From an uncultured Aquimarina sp. (lineage in GTDB: Bacteria > Bacteroidota > Bacteroidia > Flavobacteriales > Flavobacteriaceae), in contig NZ_CANMED010000001.1 of the NCBI RefSeq assembly GCF_947496855.1, positions 372,001 through 436,000 on the forward strand: a stretch of 64,000 nt of DNA, in the 5' to 3' direction. Made by a program: the position numbers and the translations under genes. Shown here piece after piece: positions 52,932 to 61,070 of the stretch (its first letter is position 1; each line of letters starts with the position of its first letter). Under the pieces are notes generated by a model. It had not been told where the DNA came from and searched no databases. It was given only the letters and a program-made list of their open reading frames with translations.

Positions 52932-53891
52932 ATGATTAAAAAAGAATTTAAATTGTCGTTAATTAAGTTAGCAAAGTTTGTAGTTATCTTTCTGATTGCA
53001 GATTTAGTATTGGGTACTATCTCTAAGCAAATATTTTTTAATCAAAAAACAGGCAAGTATGCTAGATCTACTTATGCCATTAAAGATACAGACTCTAAAA
53101 TTTTGATTTTTGGCAGCTCTCATGCGCATAGGCATTATGTCCCAAAAGTTTTTGAAAAAGAGCTTGGTAAAACTTGTTACAATGTAGGTGCAGAAGGACA
53201 GCAATTGCTCTACCATACTGCAATGTTAAAAATGATTTTAAAAAGAACTAAGCCAGATTTGATTATCTTAAATATAGATGAAAATTTTCTTTATAAATCA
53301 AAAGTTGCATATGATAGATTAAGTGATTTACATCCGTACTACTCTGATTATGATGAAGAGCTTGGACCAATATTAGGGTTGAAATCTAAACTTATAGATT
53401 TTAAAATGTTTTTTAAATCTTATCAAACGAATTCTACAGTTATACACGCTATTAAGTACTATTTGTCCCCTCAGATTGATTATAATGGATATCGCCCATT
53501 ATCTGGTCAAGTAAAATCAGTTGTAGATGAAAGTGAAGAGATTTTAATTAAAGAGTATGTTGAAGAAATTGATGAAAATTTTGTCATGGGGTTGAAAAAC
53601 TTTATCTCTACTGCAAAAAATAAGGGTATTAGTTTATTATTTGTTACTTCACCGACTTTTAGTGAAGTTGATCACTCTAATAATATTTCTTATAATAAAA
53701 TCAAGGAAATAGCAGGAAAAGAAAATATACCTTTTGTGAATTTTTTTAATGCTACGCAGTTTAAATATAAACATGAATTATTTCATGATACGTCACATTT
53801 AAATAACGATGGAGCTCAATTGTTTTGTAAATATTTGGCTGATGAAATAAAAAATAGAAATTTGGTAGAAAGTAAAAAGTCAGAATATTAA
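52932..53891 (+). CDS. SGNH-like (AlgJ/AlgX-type) protein partner of the MBOAT
   Basis: This 319-residue protein has an N-terminal membrane anchor (about residues 8-30, facing the periplasm) and an SGNH-hydrolase-like domain. Block I GSSHAHRHYVP lies near residue 58 and a block V HDTSHLNNDGAQLF near 296 gives the Asp/His pair. In alginate and cellulose systems AlgJ/AlgX-like proteins take acyl groups from an MBOAT and put them on polymer hydroxyls. The gene follows the MBOAT by three bases. Its stop lies in the loop of a terminator hairpin, so it ends the first half of the locus. Confidence 0.82.
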   Translation: MIKKEFKLSLIKLAKFVVIFLIADLVLGTISKQIFFNQKTGKYARSTYAIKDTDSKILIFGSSHAHRHYVPKVFEKELGKTCYNVGAEGQQLLYHTAMLKMILKRTKPDLIILNIDENFLYKSKVAYDRLSDLHPYYSDYDEELGPILGLKSKLIDFKMFFKSYQTNSTVIHAIKYYLSPQIDYNGYRPLSGQVKSVVDESEEILIKEYVEEIDENFVMGLKNFISTAKNKGISLLFVTSPTFSEVDHSNNISYNKIKEIAGKENIPFVNFFNATQFKYKHELFHDTSHLNNDGAQLFCKYLADEIKNRNLVESKKSEY

Positions 53892-53910
53892 TTAAATGTT
53901 CTGACTTTTT
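53874..53910 (+). terminator. Terminator overlapping the SGNH gene stop
   Basis: AAAAGTCAGAA (53875-53885) pairs with TTCTGACTTTT (53899-53909). The stop codon TAA (53889-53891) lies in the loop, and a T run ends the structure. It also faces the convergent lipoprotein gene. Confidence 0.85.
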
Positions 53911-53939
53911 ACTTGTTTTAATTCTTCTCTAGAGTGTGT

Positions 53940-55946
53940 CTACTGATTACATATGTTATTAGCAATAGTAACCGCATTTGGATTATTGGCATTATTATTA
54001 ATACACTGGAATCTCTCTGCACCAGTTGGTTCGTTAATAGCATTATTAAAAATAGAAACGTTATTTTGATCTCCATAAATACGGATACCGTCACTTTCGG
54101 AAGGGTAAATTTCGTTTGTTGTTTGAGCGGAAGAAGCTTCACCTATTTCTATGTTAGAAGAATTACCTATTTCTATTCCGCCGTTCACTATATTATTTTT
54201 AAATACTACACCGTTGGTGTTATAAAATGATACTTGTCTATTGTTAAAAAACTCATTATTGTCATCAAAAGTGATTCTATAGCCAGATTCTGTTGTATTC
54301 TGGTTAACTCCAGAAAGCTTAACATGAAAACCATCAGACGTTATGCTGTTGCCTTTAAATGTAATATTATCTGCGTAGGTGTTTACCGCAATAATACCAT
54401 TGTTTTTAGCCTGAATAGTGTTATTGTTTAACTTTACATTAATAGCCTTTATTAGTTGAATCCCGCCTTCACAATTTGAAATAATATTATTATTAACAAT
54501 TAAATCTTTAGTATTTACTGATATACCTATATTATATCCAGAAATACTATTGTTAGAAACTTCATTGCTGAAAACTGTCTCTCCTTCACCGGTGGCCAAG
54601 ATTCCGTAGTTTTCATCACTATTTTGAGCCGTTAATTTATTGTTGATGATTCTTACTTTTGATGCAAGGGTGTATGAAATGTTGGTTGAAATTTCATTTT
54701 CTTCTATAGTTACATCTTGACCAATATGAACAGTTGCAAATCCAACTCGGCTATTTTCTTCTTTGTTTTTACGTATGGTAATGTCATATGCTTTTTCATA
54801 TTCCAGTAAGTTGCCATTATCATCTCTCCTTCTATAAGCTTCAATATTGATAGCATGACCAACTTCGCCACCATCAGAATTAGCAGAAGGTTGACCGATA
54901 TTTTTAAAAGTATTACCTTCAATTAAAATATCGCTTCCGTCTGTTAATGCAATAGACATTCTTCGGATATCCGTAAATTTACAATTTAGAACTTTTACCG
55001 TTCTAGTTGGTATATAGTCTGGATTGAATGAAAAACCTAAAGAATAAATATGAATGGCGCCCTTAGAACCCTCTACAAAGTTTACTCCATCAATAGTGAT
55101 ATTTCTACTTGCGTGAATATGCAAAAGATGAGTTCCTTCTAATCCAATATCTCCAGGAGAATAAATACGATCATCACGATCTCCCATAAGTGTACCAGGA
55201 CCGCTTATCGTAACGTTAGAAACATCTCTAACAGCTAATATCGTACCGTTTTCGACCCCTGATTCTGCTGGGAACTGACGTAAAACAGTTTCACTAGACA
55301 ATTTTAAATGAAAGTCGGAAGGTAGATTAACGGCTTCAGATGAGGCATAGAAGTTTTGATTAGTCGTCGTGCTAGTAACCTTTGTAGTTTCAAAATAAGC
55401 GTCAAACTTGCCCATTTCAAAGGTTGTACCTCCCATTTCTTTTATATCAAAAAAAAGTTTTTCTAATTCAGTATTGTTTTTTAATGCTATATCAGAGGTT
55501 GTTTGACCTTGTTTAATATTTTTCCATCTAGAAGCAACAAATTTGAAAATAGGATCAATAAGAGTTACGTCACCTAATAATGTTACCTTAGAGCTTAATA
55601 GTTCCCCAGCAATCTTACCACCACCAGAGAAGTTAAGGATACCGTCTCCAATTATATCTCCACCATCAAATGTCAATATAACACCATCTGGTAGATTAAT
55701 AGTTTCTCCTTCTAAATCTAAAATACAATCGATCACAACTGTAGAGTTAGCAGCAATATCAAATAAATCGAAATCACAAGGAGTATCTGATGTGTTTACG
55801 TCTTCGTCGGGGTCATCAGTATCAGGGTCAGTAGTGTCGGGATCTTCATCACTTACCTCTTGTGTAATATCATCAAAATTTTCAGTACTACAAGAAGTGA
55901 CGTAAAGAGCAAAAATAAGTAACAAAAAATAAGGCACTTTTTTCAT
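53940..55946 (-). CDS. Parallel beta-helix surface lipoprotein
   Basis: This 668-residue lipoprotein has a signal sequence and lipobox VTSC with Cys19. A very acidic Asp/Pro/Thr-rich linker (about residues 24-52) follows. The long right-handed beta-helix has Asn-ladder repeats such as NITIDGVNF, DILIEGNTFKNIG, VTIEENEIS, LNNNTIQAKNNG and ITFKGNSITSDG. This fold is typical of pectate lyase-like polysaccharide lyases, epimerases and binding proteins. No catalytic set is certain. The gene is convergent with the polysaccharide genes, inside their locus, and could trim or anchor the polymer at the cell surface. That role is inferred from position. Confidence 0.84.
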   Translation of the reverse strand: MKKVPYFLLLIFALYVTSCSTENFDDITQEVSDEDPDTTDPDTDDPDEDVNTSDTPCDFDLFDIAANSTVVIDCILDLEGETINLPDGVILTFDGGDIIGDGILNFSGGGKIAGELLSSKVTLLGDVTLIDPIFKFVASRWKNIKQGQTTSDIALKNNTELEKLFFDIKEMGGTTFEMGKFDAYFETTKVTSTTTNQNFYASSEAVNLPSDFHLKLSSETVLRQFPAESGVENGTILAVRDVSNVTISGPGTLMGDRDDRIYSPGDIGLEGTHLLHIHASRNITIDGVNFVEGSKGAIHIYSLGFSFNPDYIPTRTVKVLNCKFTDIRRMSIALTDGSDILIEGNTFKNIGQPSANSDGGEVGHAINIEAYRRRDDNGNLLEYEKAYDITIRKNKEENSRVGFATVHIGQDVTIEENEISTNISYTLASKVRIINNKLTAQNSDENYGILATGEGETVFSNEVSNNSISGYNIGISVNTKDLIVNNNIISNCEGGIQLIKAINVKLNNNTIQAKNNGIIAVNTYADNITFKGNSITSDGFHVKLSGVNQNTTESGYRITFDDNNEFFNNRQVSFYNTNGVVFKNNIVNGGIEIGNSSNIEIGEASSAQTTNEIYPSESDGIRIYGDQNNVSIFNNAINEPTGAERFQCINNNANNPNAVTIANNICNQ

Positions 55947-55964
55947 AGGGGGGACATTTTTTTG

Positions 55965-55983
55965 GTTATCTGTTTTAGATAAC
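55965..55983. repeat. Inverted repeat in the lipoprotein leader
   Basis: GTTATCT (55965-55971) pairs with AGATAAC (55977-55983) over five bases. It lies 19-37 bases before the lipoprotein ATG on the minus strand and could form a leader stem-loop. Confidence 0.45.
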
Positions 55984-56214
55984 GGGTCTTTATCGAGGTT
56001 ATTGTATGTTATGTCGAATTTTTTCTATTTTTTATAAACAACGTAAATAATTGATTGATAAAGATTTAAAAAATTACGGTTTTCAAGTAAATTTTAGGTT
56101 TAAATATGTTTTTTATTATCTATAAAACATATTAATTGTTTGATATTCAGTGGTTTCTTGCTCTATTTCATTTTAAATGTTAAATTTTTGATTATCGCAT
56201 AAACAAAAACAAGA

Positions 56215-56242
56215 CAAATCTATATTATGTGGAAATTCCACA
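56215..56242 (-). promoter_or_regulatory. Candidate lipoprotein promoter with palindromic site
   Basis: Minus-strand TAGATTTG (56215-56222) matches TAnnTTTG, and a perfect 15-base palindrome TGTGGAAATTCCACA (56228-56242) fills the spacer where a regulator could block it. The implied leader is about 260 bases. No clear -33 box is seen. Confidence 0.3.
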
Positions 56243-56243
56243 C

Positions 56244-56274
56244 ATTACGTAAGAAACATCTTTCAGTACGTAAT
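56244..56274. repeat. Inverted repeat ATTACGTA-N15-TACGTAAT
   Basis: The 8-bp arms (56244-56251 and 56267-56274) are exact reverse complements, spaced 15 bases apart. They lie two bases beyond the 15-base palindrome in the 504-bp space between lipoprotein and GT4 genes. Outside these repeats the space is plain AT-rich DNA without an obvious gene. Confidence 0.45.
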
Positions 56275-56397
56275 TTATTTATCACTAATTTTTTTTAAAA
56301 ATAAAATTTATTTTCTTAAATACTAGTGTTTGAGGTCAAATATCCCAAAATTTCATAATTTATAAGATATTAGACATGTAAGGGAACTCTATATATT

Positions 56398-56405
56398 TAT
56401 ATTTG
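56398..56405 (+). promoter_or_regulatory. Candidate -7 box for the second polysaccharide gene block
   Basis: TATATTTG matches TAnnTTTG exactly, giving a start near 56411 and a leader of about 40 bases to the GTG at 56451. It overlaps the TTG that would otherwise start the open frame, which argues against that codon. Confidence 0.5.
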
Positions 56406-56450
56406 CGATTATTTTATAGTGCTCATATAATTCATTTAAGATATATAATA

Positions 56451-57608
56451 GTGAAAAATAAAAGTAAAATTATAAGGGTTACGACAGTGCCTATTTCATT
56501 AGGGAAATTACTAATGGGACAATTAAAGTTTATGTCGCAATATTATGATATGATAGGTATCTCTAGTAAAGGAGAAAGAGATGCTATTGATAGTGTGTCA
56601 AAACAGGAAGGGATTGAAATCATTCCAGTAGAAATGACTCGCAAAATCACCCCGATACAAGATCTTAAAGCTGTTTATAAACTCTATAAGGTTTTTAGAA
56701 AAGAAAAACCCGATATTGTTCATAGCCATACACCTAAGGCCGGAACACTATCCATGTTGGCTGCAAAATTAGCAGGCGTACCTCATCGTTTGCATACTAT
56801 TGCTGGATTGCCTCTTCTGGAAGCAACGGGTCCTAAACGAATTTTATTAGATATCGTGGAGAAACTAACTTATTCCTGTGCTACAATGATCTATCCAAAC
56901 TCGTTTGGTCTCAAAGATATTATAATTGATAATAATTATACTAAAATAAAAAAGTTAAAAGTACTAGCAAATGGAAGTTCTAACGGGATCGATACTTCAC
57001 ATTTTGACCCTGTTACCTATACAAAAGAAGATAATGTTAAGTTAAGGAAAGAACTGAATATAGATGCATCTGATATTGTTTTTATATTTGTCGGAAGATT
57101 TGTAGCTGATAAAGGAATTAACGAGCTGATAGCAGCATTTAAAAAAATAAATAGGGGATATATAAATACAAAATTATTGCTTGTAGGAACCTATGAAAAA
57201 GAATTAGATCCATTATTACCTGAGACGGAAATTGAAATTGATACAAACATTAATATTATTTCGGTTGGATGGCAGCACGATGTACGTCCATATTTTGCAA
57301 TATCTAATGCATTGACTTTTCCTAGCTATAGAGAAGGGTTTCCCAATGTAGTAATGCAGGCTGGTTCTATGGGGTTGCCTAGTATTGTAACTGATATAAA
57401 TGGTTGTAATGAAATCGTTTCTGAAGGACTAAATGGTACGATAATACCAGTAAAAAGTTCTGATGCTTTATATAACGCTATGAAGAAACTGATTATAGAT
57501 CAGGATTACTCTAATAATTTGGCATTAAATGCTAGAATGGTTATATGTGAAAATTACGAGAGGCAACATGTTTGGGATGCGATATTAGAAGAGTATCGAC
57601 AATTGTAA
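56451..57608 (+). CDS. Glycosyltransferase family 4, WbpH/PglA-like
   Basis: This 385-residue GT-B enzyme starts at a GTG (56451). An in-frame TTG at 56403 lies inside the promoter box, so I reject it. Features are KIIRVTTVPISLGKLLMGQL, DIVHSHTPKAGTLSMLAAKLAGVPHRLHTIAG (about residues 82-113), IFVGRFVADKGINELI, and ALTFPSYREGFPNVVMQAGSMGLPSIV. This type often works with PglC-like initiating transferases, adding the second sugar. It is 148 bp upstream of a CapK-like gene, a gap that holds a possible gene fragment. Confidence 0.88.
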   Translation: MKNKSKIIRVTTVPISLGKLLMGQLKFMSQYYDMIGISSKGERDAIDSVSKQEGIEIIPVEMTRKITPIQDLKAVYKLYKVFRKEKPDIVHSHTPKAGTLSMLAAKLAGVPHRLHTIAGLPLLEATGPKRILLDIVEKLTYSCATMIYPNSFGLKDIIIDNNYTKIKKLKVLANGSSNGIDTSHFDPVTYTKEDNVKLRKELNIDASDIVFIFVGRFVADKGINELIAAFKKINRGYINTKLLLVGTYEKELDPLLPETEIEIDTNINIISVGWQHDVRPYFAISNALTFPSYREGFPNVVMQAGSMGLPSIVTDINGCNEIVSEGLNGTIIPVKSSDALYNAMKKLIIDQDYSNNLALNARMVICENYERQHVWDAILEEYRQL

Positions 57609-57676
57609 AATGTTTTTATAATTATTTAAAAAATGTTTCTTTTGCATATAGGGAGAAACAATAGGGTTTTAATTAA

Positions 57677-57760
57677 AGGATTAGCAATATCATCATATCT
57701 TTATTAGGTATTGTAATTTTTCTATTTGTTTTATTATATAAGCAGTGCAGGTATATATGA
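57677..57760 (+). pseudogene. Possible vestige of a sugar transferase N-terminus
   Basis: In the gap before the CapK-like gene, one frame between two stops reads RISNIIISLLGIVIFLFVLL followed by YKQCRYI. The hydrophobic part resembles the first helix of initiating sugar transferases (compare the intact one at 59319). It has no start codon and its stop overlaps the next gene's ATG by one base in ATGA form. It may be a gene remnant or chance. Confidence 0.22.
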
Positions 57761-59064
57761 GATTTAATGAACGTATTAGAAATATTATTTTTTGGTTTGT
57801 CGATTTTATAAATGGTGGCAGCGTAAGAAAACATTATAACGATGTCAAGAGTTTAATTGAGTATCCTGAAAAAGAGTCCACTGTAGATAAGCAGAAACTA
57901 TATTTAGATTTGATACTCAAACATGCATCAAAGACATCACCTTTTTATAAAACCATTAATCCTGCGGATCTTCAAAATTTCTTAGTTATTAATAAGGAAA
58001 TTGTAAAGTCTGCACAAGATAAATTTCAGTCTGTAGAGTATGTGAAAAGGAAAAAAGTTGCTGTGTATACCAGTGGATCTACTGGGGCTTCATTTACTGT
58101 TTATCAGGATCTTAATAAAAAGGCAAGAAATACAGCGGATATTGTCTATTTTTCTGAATTAGCAGGATTTGAGGTTGGATATAGATTATTTTATTTACGC
58201 TTTTGGAATATGTTTAAAGAGAAAAGTATGTTGATGTCTCTTATACAAAATGTTGTTTCTGTAAACGTATTTGATTTGTCCCCACTGACCATAAAAAAAA
58301 TGATTAATATAATATCGAAAAGCAAATCAAATAAAGGAATGATTGGGTATGCTTCATCTTTCAATAAGATATGTAAGTATCTAGATGTAATAGAATCTGA
58401 AAATATTGAAGGTAATGTTAAATCTGTAATAGGTATTTCAGAGCGTTTGGAACCCTATACTAAGCTCGCGATGAAAAAGTATTTTAATGTGGATATGGTT
58501 TCGCGATATTCTAATGCAGAGAATGGGATGATTGCCCAACAACCGCTATCCAAAGAATATTTTAAGATCAATTGGGCGAGCTATTATGTCGAAATTCTAA
58601 ATTTCGATAATGATAATACAACAGAAAATGGAGTTTTAGGAAGAATTGTTATCACTGATTTATTCAATTATAATGAGCCAATGATTCGATATGATACCGG
58701 GGATATAGGGATAATGGATTCTGTAATTGAAGATGATAAGGAAGTATTAGTTCTTACGAAGATAGAAGGGAGAAAAATGGATATGATAAAGAATACCGCA
58801 GGAGAAATACTCTCGACAAGTATTCTTTTGCTTATTAATAAATATGAGGAGATCGAACAGAGACAGATAATTCAGAAAACAAAAAATGAGTATGTGTTTA
58901 AGTTAAAGATTGATAATCAATATTTTACAAAAGAAAAAGAATTTATACGAGAGTTTAAAGGGTATTTAGGACAAGATGCAATAATCAAATTGTTATATGT
59001 AGAAGAAATTCCGTTATTAGTTTCTGGTAAACAAAGAGCTATTGTTAATGAGGTTGACATATAA
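57757..59064 (+). CDS. CapK-like AMP-forming ligase family protein (second copy)
   Basis: This 435-residue protein of the phenylacetate-CoA ligase/CapK branch starts at ATG 57757 (a GTG four codons upstream is possible). It shows the nucleotide loop YTSGSTGASFTVYQD (about residues 104-118), SNAENGMIAQQPLS in place of the usual acyl-binding Ser-Glu region, and MIRYDTGDIGIMD (about 307-319), ending VSGKQRAIV with the expected Lys. It differs clearly from the first copy at 50117. It would activate an acid as adenylate, but what accepts it is unknown. Two copies in one locus argue for separate acids or sugars. Confidence 0.84.
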   Translation: MRFNERIRNIIFWFVDFINGGSVRKHYNDVKSLIEYPEKESTVDKQKLYLDLILKHASKTSPFYKTINPADLQNFLVINKEIVKSAQDKFQSVEYVKRKKVAVYTSGSTGASFTVYQDLNKKARNTADIVYFSELAGFEVGYRLFYLRFWNMFKEKSMLMSLIQNVVSVNVFDLSPLTIKKMINIISKSKSNKGMIGYASSFNKICKYLDVIESENIEGNVKSVIGISERLEPYTKLAMKKYFNVDMVSRYSNAENGMIAQQPLSKEYFKINWASYYVEILNFDNDNTTENGVLGRIVITDLFNYNEPMIRYDTGDIGIMDSVIEDDKEVLVLTKIEGRKMDMIKNTAGEILSTSILLLINKYEEIEQRQIIQKTKNEYVFKLKIDNQYFTKEKEFIREFKGYLGQDAIIKLLYVEEIPLLVSGKQRAIVNEVDI

Positions 59065-59148
59065 AGTAGATGAAAAATTGAATTTTCAGTGAGGGTTTTT
59101 TTATTAAAAAAGTAGTTAAATTTAGTTAAAAAAGTAAAATATAGATTG

Positions 59149-59156
59149 TATATTTG
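59149..59156 (+). promoter_or_regulatory. Candidate -7 box before the initiating transferase gene
   Basis: TATATTTG matches TAnnTTTG exactly. The implied leader is about 155 bases and contains a 40-codon open frame and a stem-loop before the ATG at 59319. Confidence 0.48.
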
Positions 59157-59185
59157 TCACCGATTCTAAGAACAGAATTATAGAT

Positions 59186-59308
59186 ATGAGGATGACTGCA
59201 TTCCCCTTGACAGATAAAAATCATGTATCTATTTCATTTCCCCCATTTTTTAAGTATGAAAGCATCACATGGGATTTGTTCCGTGGCTTTTGGTATAGTC
59301 ATTTTTAA
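59186..59308 (+). CDS. Candidate 40-residue leader ORF
   Basis: An open frame runs from ATG 59186 to TAA 59308, ending ten bases before the sugar transferase start. It encodes a 40-residue peptide rich in Phe, Trp, Tyr and Pro (MRMTAFPLTDKN at the start, LFRGFWYSHF at the end). Its base composition is visibly richer in G and C than the AT-rich flanks. It has no known relative. It could be a leader peptide that senses translation, a small gene, or a gene scrap. Confidence 0.3.
   Translation: MRMTAFPLTDKNHVSISFPPFFKYESITWDLFRGFWYSHF
59259..59290 (+). promoter_or_regulatory. Possible leader stem-loop (attenuator-like)
   Basis: AAAGC, CAC and GG at 59259-59272 pair with CC, GTG and GCTTT at 59281-59290 through two 2-base bulges, and four T residues end the region. 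It overlaps the 3' part of the candidate leader ORF, so ribosome position on that ORF could affect folding. Confidence 0.3.
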
Positions 59309-59318
59309 ACGATAAAAT

Positions 59319-59927
59319 ATGCTGTATAAATATTTTTTTAAAAGAGTTCTTGATTTTAGTATTGCTTTAGTTTTACTTTTTATGATTGCTCCGATATTTC
59401 TGTTACTTATTGTTTTTCTTGTAATAGCTAATAAGGGGAAACCATTTTTTGTTCAGAAAAGACCAGGTAAATCTGAAAAAATTTTTAGTATTATCAAGTT
59501 TAAAACGATGAATGACCTAAAGGATGATGAAGGTAATTTGTTACCGGATATAAATAGAATAACATCAGTTGGAACATTCGCAAGAAAAACCTCCTTAGAT
59601 GAAATTCCTCAGTTAGTAAACGTACTAAAAGGAGATATGTCACTAATAGGCCCTAGACCATTAATTATAGAATATCTACCAGTATATAATGAAGCTCAGA
59701 AAAAAAGACATAATGTGAGACCTGGAATTACGGGTTGGGCGCAAGTAAATGGAAGAAATTCAATTACTTGGAAAAATAAATTTGAGTATGATGTTTGGTA
59801 TGTGGAGAATTGTAGCTTTTTATTAGATCTAAAAATTATGGGTCTAACACTACAAAAAGTTTTGAAAAAAGAAGATGTTAATCTGTCCCAAGAATTAACA
59901 TCTGAATGGTTTAATGGTACTAATTAA
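59319..59927 (+). CDS. Initiating sugar phosphate transferase (PglC-type)
   Basis: This is a 202-residue monotopic phosphoglycosyltransferase that starts the repeat unit by placing a sugar phosphate on undecaprenyl phosphate. It has a membrane re-entrant N-terminal helix (KRVLDFSIALVLLFMIAPIFLL), FVQKRPGKSEKIFSIIKFKTM, the catalytic Asp-Glu in KTSLDEIPQL (about residues 90-99), GDMSLIGPRPLI, and RPGITGWAQVNGRN. The size is of the PglC group, without the large WbaP N-terminus. The PglC branch usually uses diacetamido sugars. The PglD-like gene at 63074 fits that. Confidence 0.93.
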   Translation: MLYKYFFKRVLDFSIALVLLFMIAPIFLLLIVFLVIANKGKPFFVQKRPGKSEKIFSIIKFKTMNDLKDDEGNLLPDINRITSVGTFARKTSLDEIPQLVNVLKGDMSLIGPRPLIIEYLPVYNEAQKKRHNVRPGITGWAQVNGRNSITWKNKFEYDVWYVENCSFLLDLKIMGLTLQKVLKKEDVNLSQELTSEWFNGTN

Positions 59928-59949
59928 TTTTATCTTATTCAAAAGAACG

Positions 59950-61047
59950 ATGAGTAAAGATTTACAAGTAATAGGCTTAACAAAAATAATGTTAAGGGAA
60001 GCTATTGATAAGAATACCTATTGGAAAAATGATCTGGCGCCATTGCCAAAGAGTAAAGCATTATGGATGATTTCTAACAATAGGATCAGTGATGATGATT
60101 ACTGTGGTGTAATTGGATACGAAGGAGATAAAATGATTTCTTTTATTTTTATGTTTCCGGATTTATTAAATACAAAGGATAGTAAACCGAAGAAAGTGTA
60201 TTGGATGATATCCTGGTGGGTTCATAAAACTTACAAGGACACTGTTTTAGGAACATACATTTATAATGAAGCAGTTAATCTAACAGGAAAACAAATATTG
60301 ATTAAATCCTATGCAGAAAATGTAAATAGTTTTTATGAAAAACAACCTTTTAGAATAATAGCTAAAAGATTGAGACATACTATATTCTTTAGCTTAGATA
60401 CTTCTATGTTAATTGGAAGATTCAATTTTTTAAAATCTTTTAAATTTGTTCTTGATCGCATAGATAGTTTTGTTGGCTTAATCATACGATCCATAAATAG
60501 ATCTAAATTAAAAAACAAGGTAAAAATACTTTCTTATGAATTTGTAAATCAAATAGATGATGATACTTGGGAATTTATTAAGCCTCTTTGCTATAATGAT
60601 TTGATTTATAAAACAAAGGAGTATATCAACTGGCAAATTGACACTAGTCAGTACCTTCAGACTCCAGTACCTGATAAACATACTTATACATCATTACAAA
60701 CAGGTATCAGTAATAATATTTATCTTCATAATCTGAAAATAATGGAAGAAGATAAAATCATTGGATTTTTGTCGTATGTTATAAATTATAATGAGTTTAA
60801 TGTTAAATATTTTTTGGTAGAAGATGACGAGAGTTATAATTTGTGCGTAGATGCATTAATAGAAAACTTTATTAAACATCGAAAAACGTTCATATTTACT
60901 GATGACACAAAATTGTCTGAGAATATTACCAAAAGATACAGAACAATTTTTGTACATAAAGTTACCAAAAAAGGGTTGGCGCATAATGATACGGAGATAG
61001 ATTCTAAGAATTTTGTTATGTTAAACAGTGATGGACATTTTTATTAA
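59950..61047 (+). CDS. GNAT-like acyltransferase of the polysaccharide locus
   Basis: This 365-residue protein starts at ATG 59950; an in-frame ATG at 59914 overlaps the upstream gene. It has GNAT-like segments MISFIFMFPDLLN and YWMISWWVHKTYKDTVLGTYIYNEAV in the first half. A second half (FLSYVINYNEFNVKYFLVEDDE) could be another GNAT copy. The fold call is tentative; no acetyl-CoA loop is clear. It sits between the initiating transferase and an adenylation/ACP pair, which makes it a candidate for the enzyme that puts an ACP-bound acyl or aminoacyl group onto a sugar amine. Confidence 0.72.
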   Translation: MSKDLQVIGLTKIMLREAIDKNTYWKNDLAPLPKSKALWMISNNRISDDDYCGVIGYEGDKMISFIFMFPDLLNTKDSKPKKVYWMISWWVHKTYKDTVLGTYIYNEAVNLTGKQILIKSYAENVNSFYEKQPFRIIAKRLRHTIFFSLDTSMLIGRFNFLKSFKFVLDRIDSFVGLIIRSINRSKLKNKVKILSYEFVNQIDDDTWEFIKPLCYNDLIYKTKEYINWQIDTSQYLQTPVPDKHTYTSLQTGISNNIYLHNLKIMEEDKIIGFLSYVINYNEFNVKYFLVEDDESYNLCVDALIENFIKHRKTFIFTDDTKLSENITKRYRTIFVHKVTKKGLAHNDTEIDSKNFVMLNSDGHFY

Positions 61048-61070
61048 ACCAATTGCATAATAAACTACAA

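Noticed and set aside
56403..56450. TTG at 56403 as start of the GT4 gene
   Set aside because: It lies inside the TATATTTG promoter box, and the added residues do not resemble a GT4 N-terminus. The GTG at 56451 fits better.
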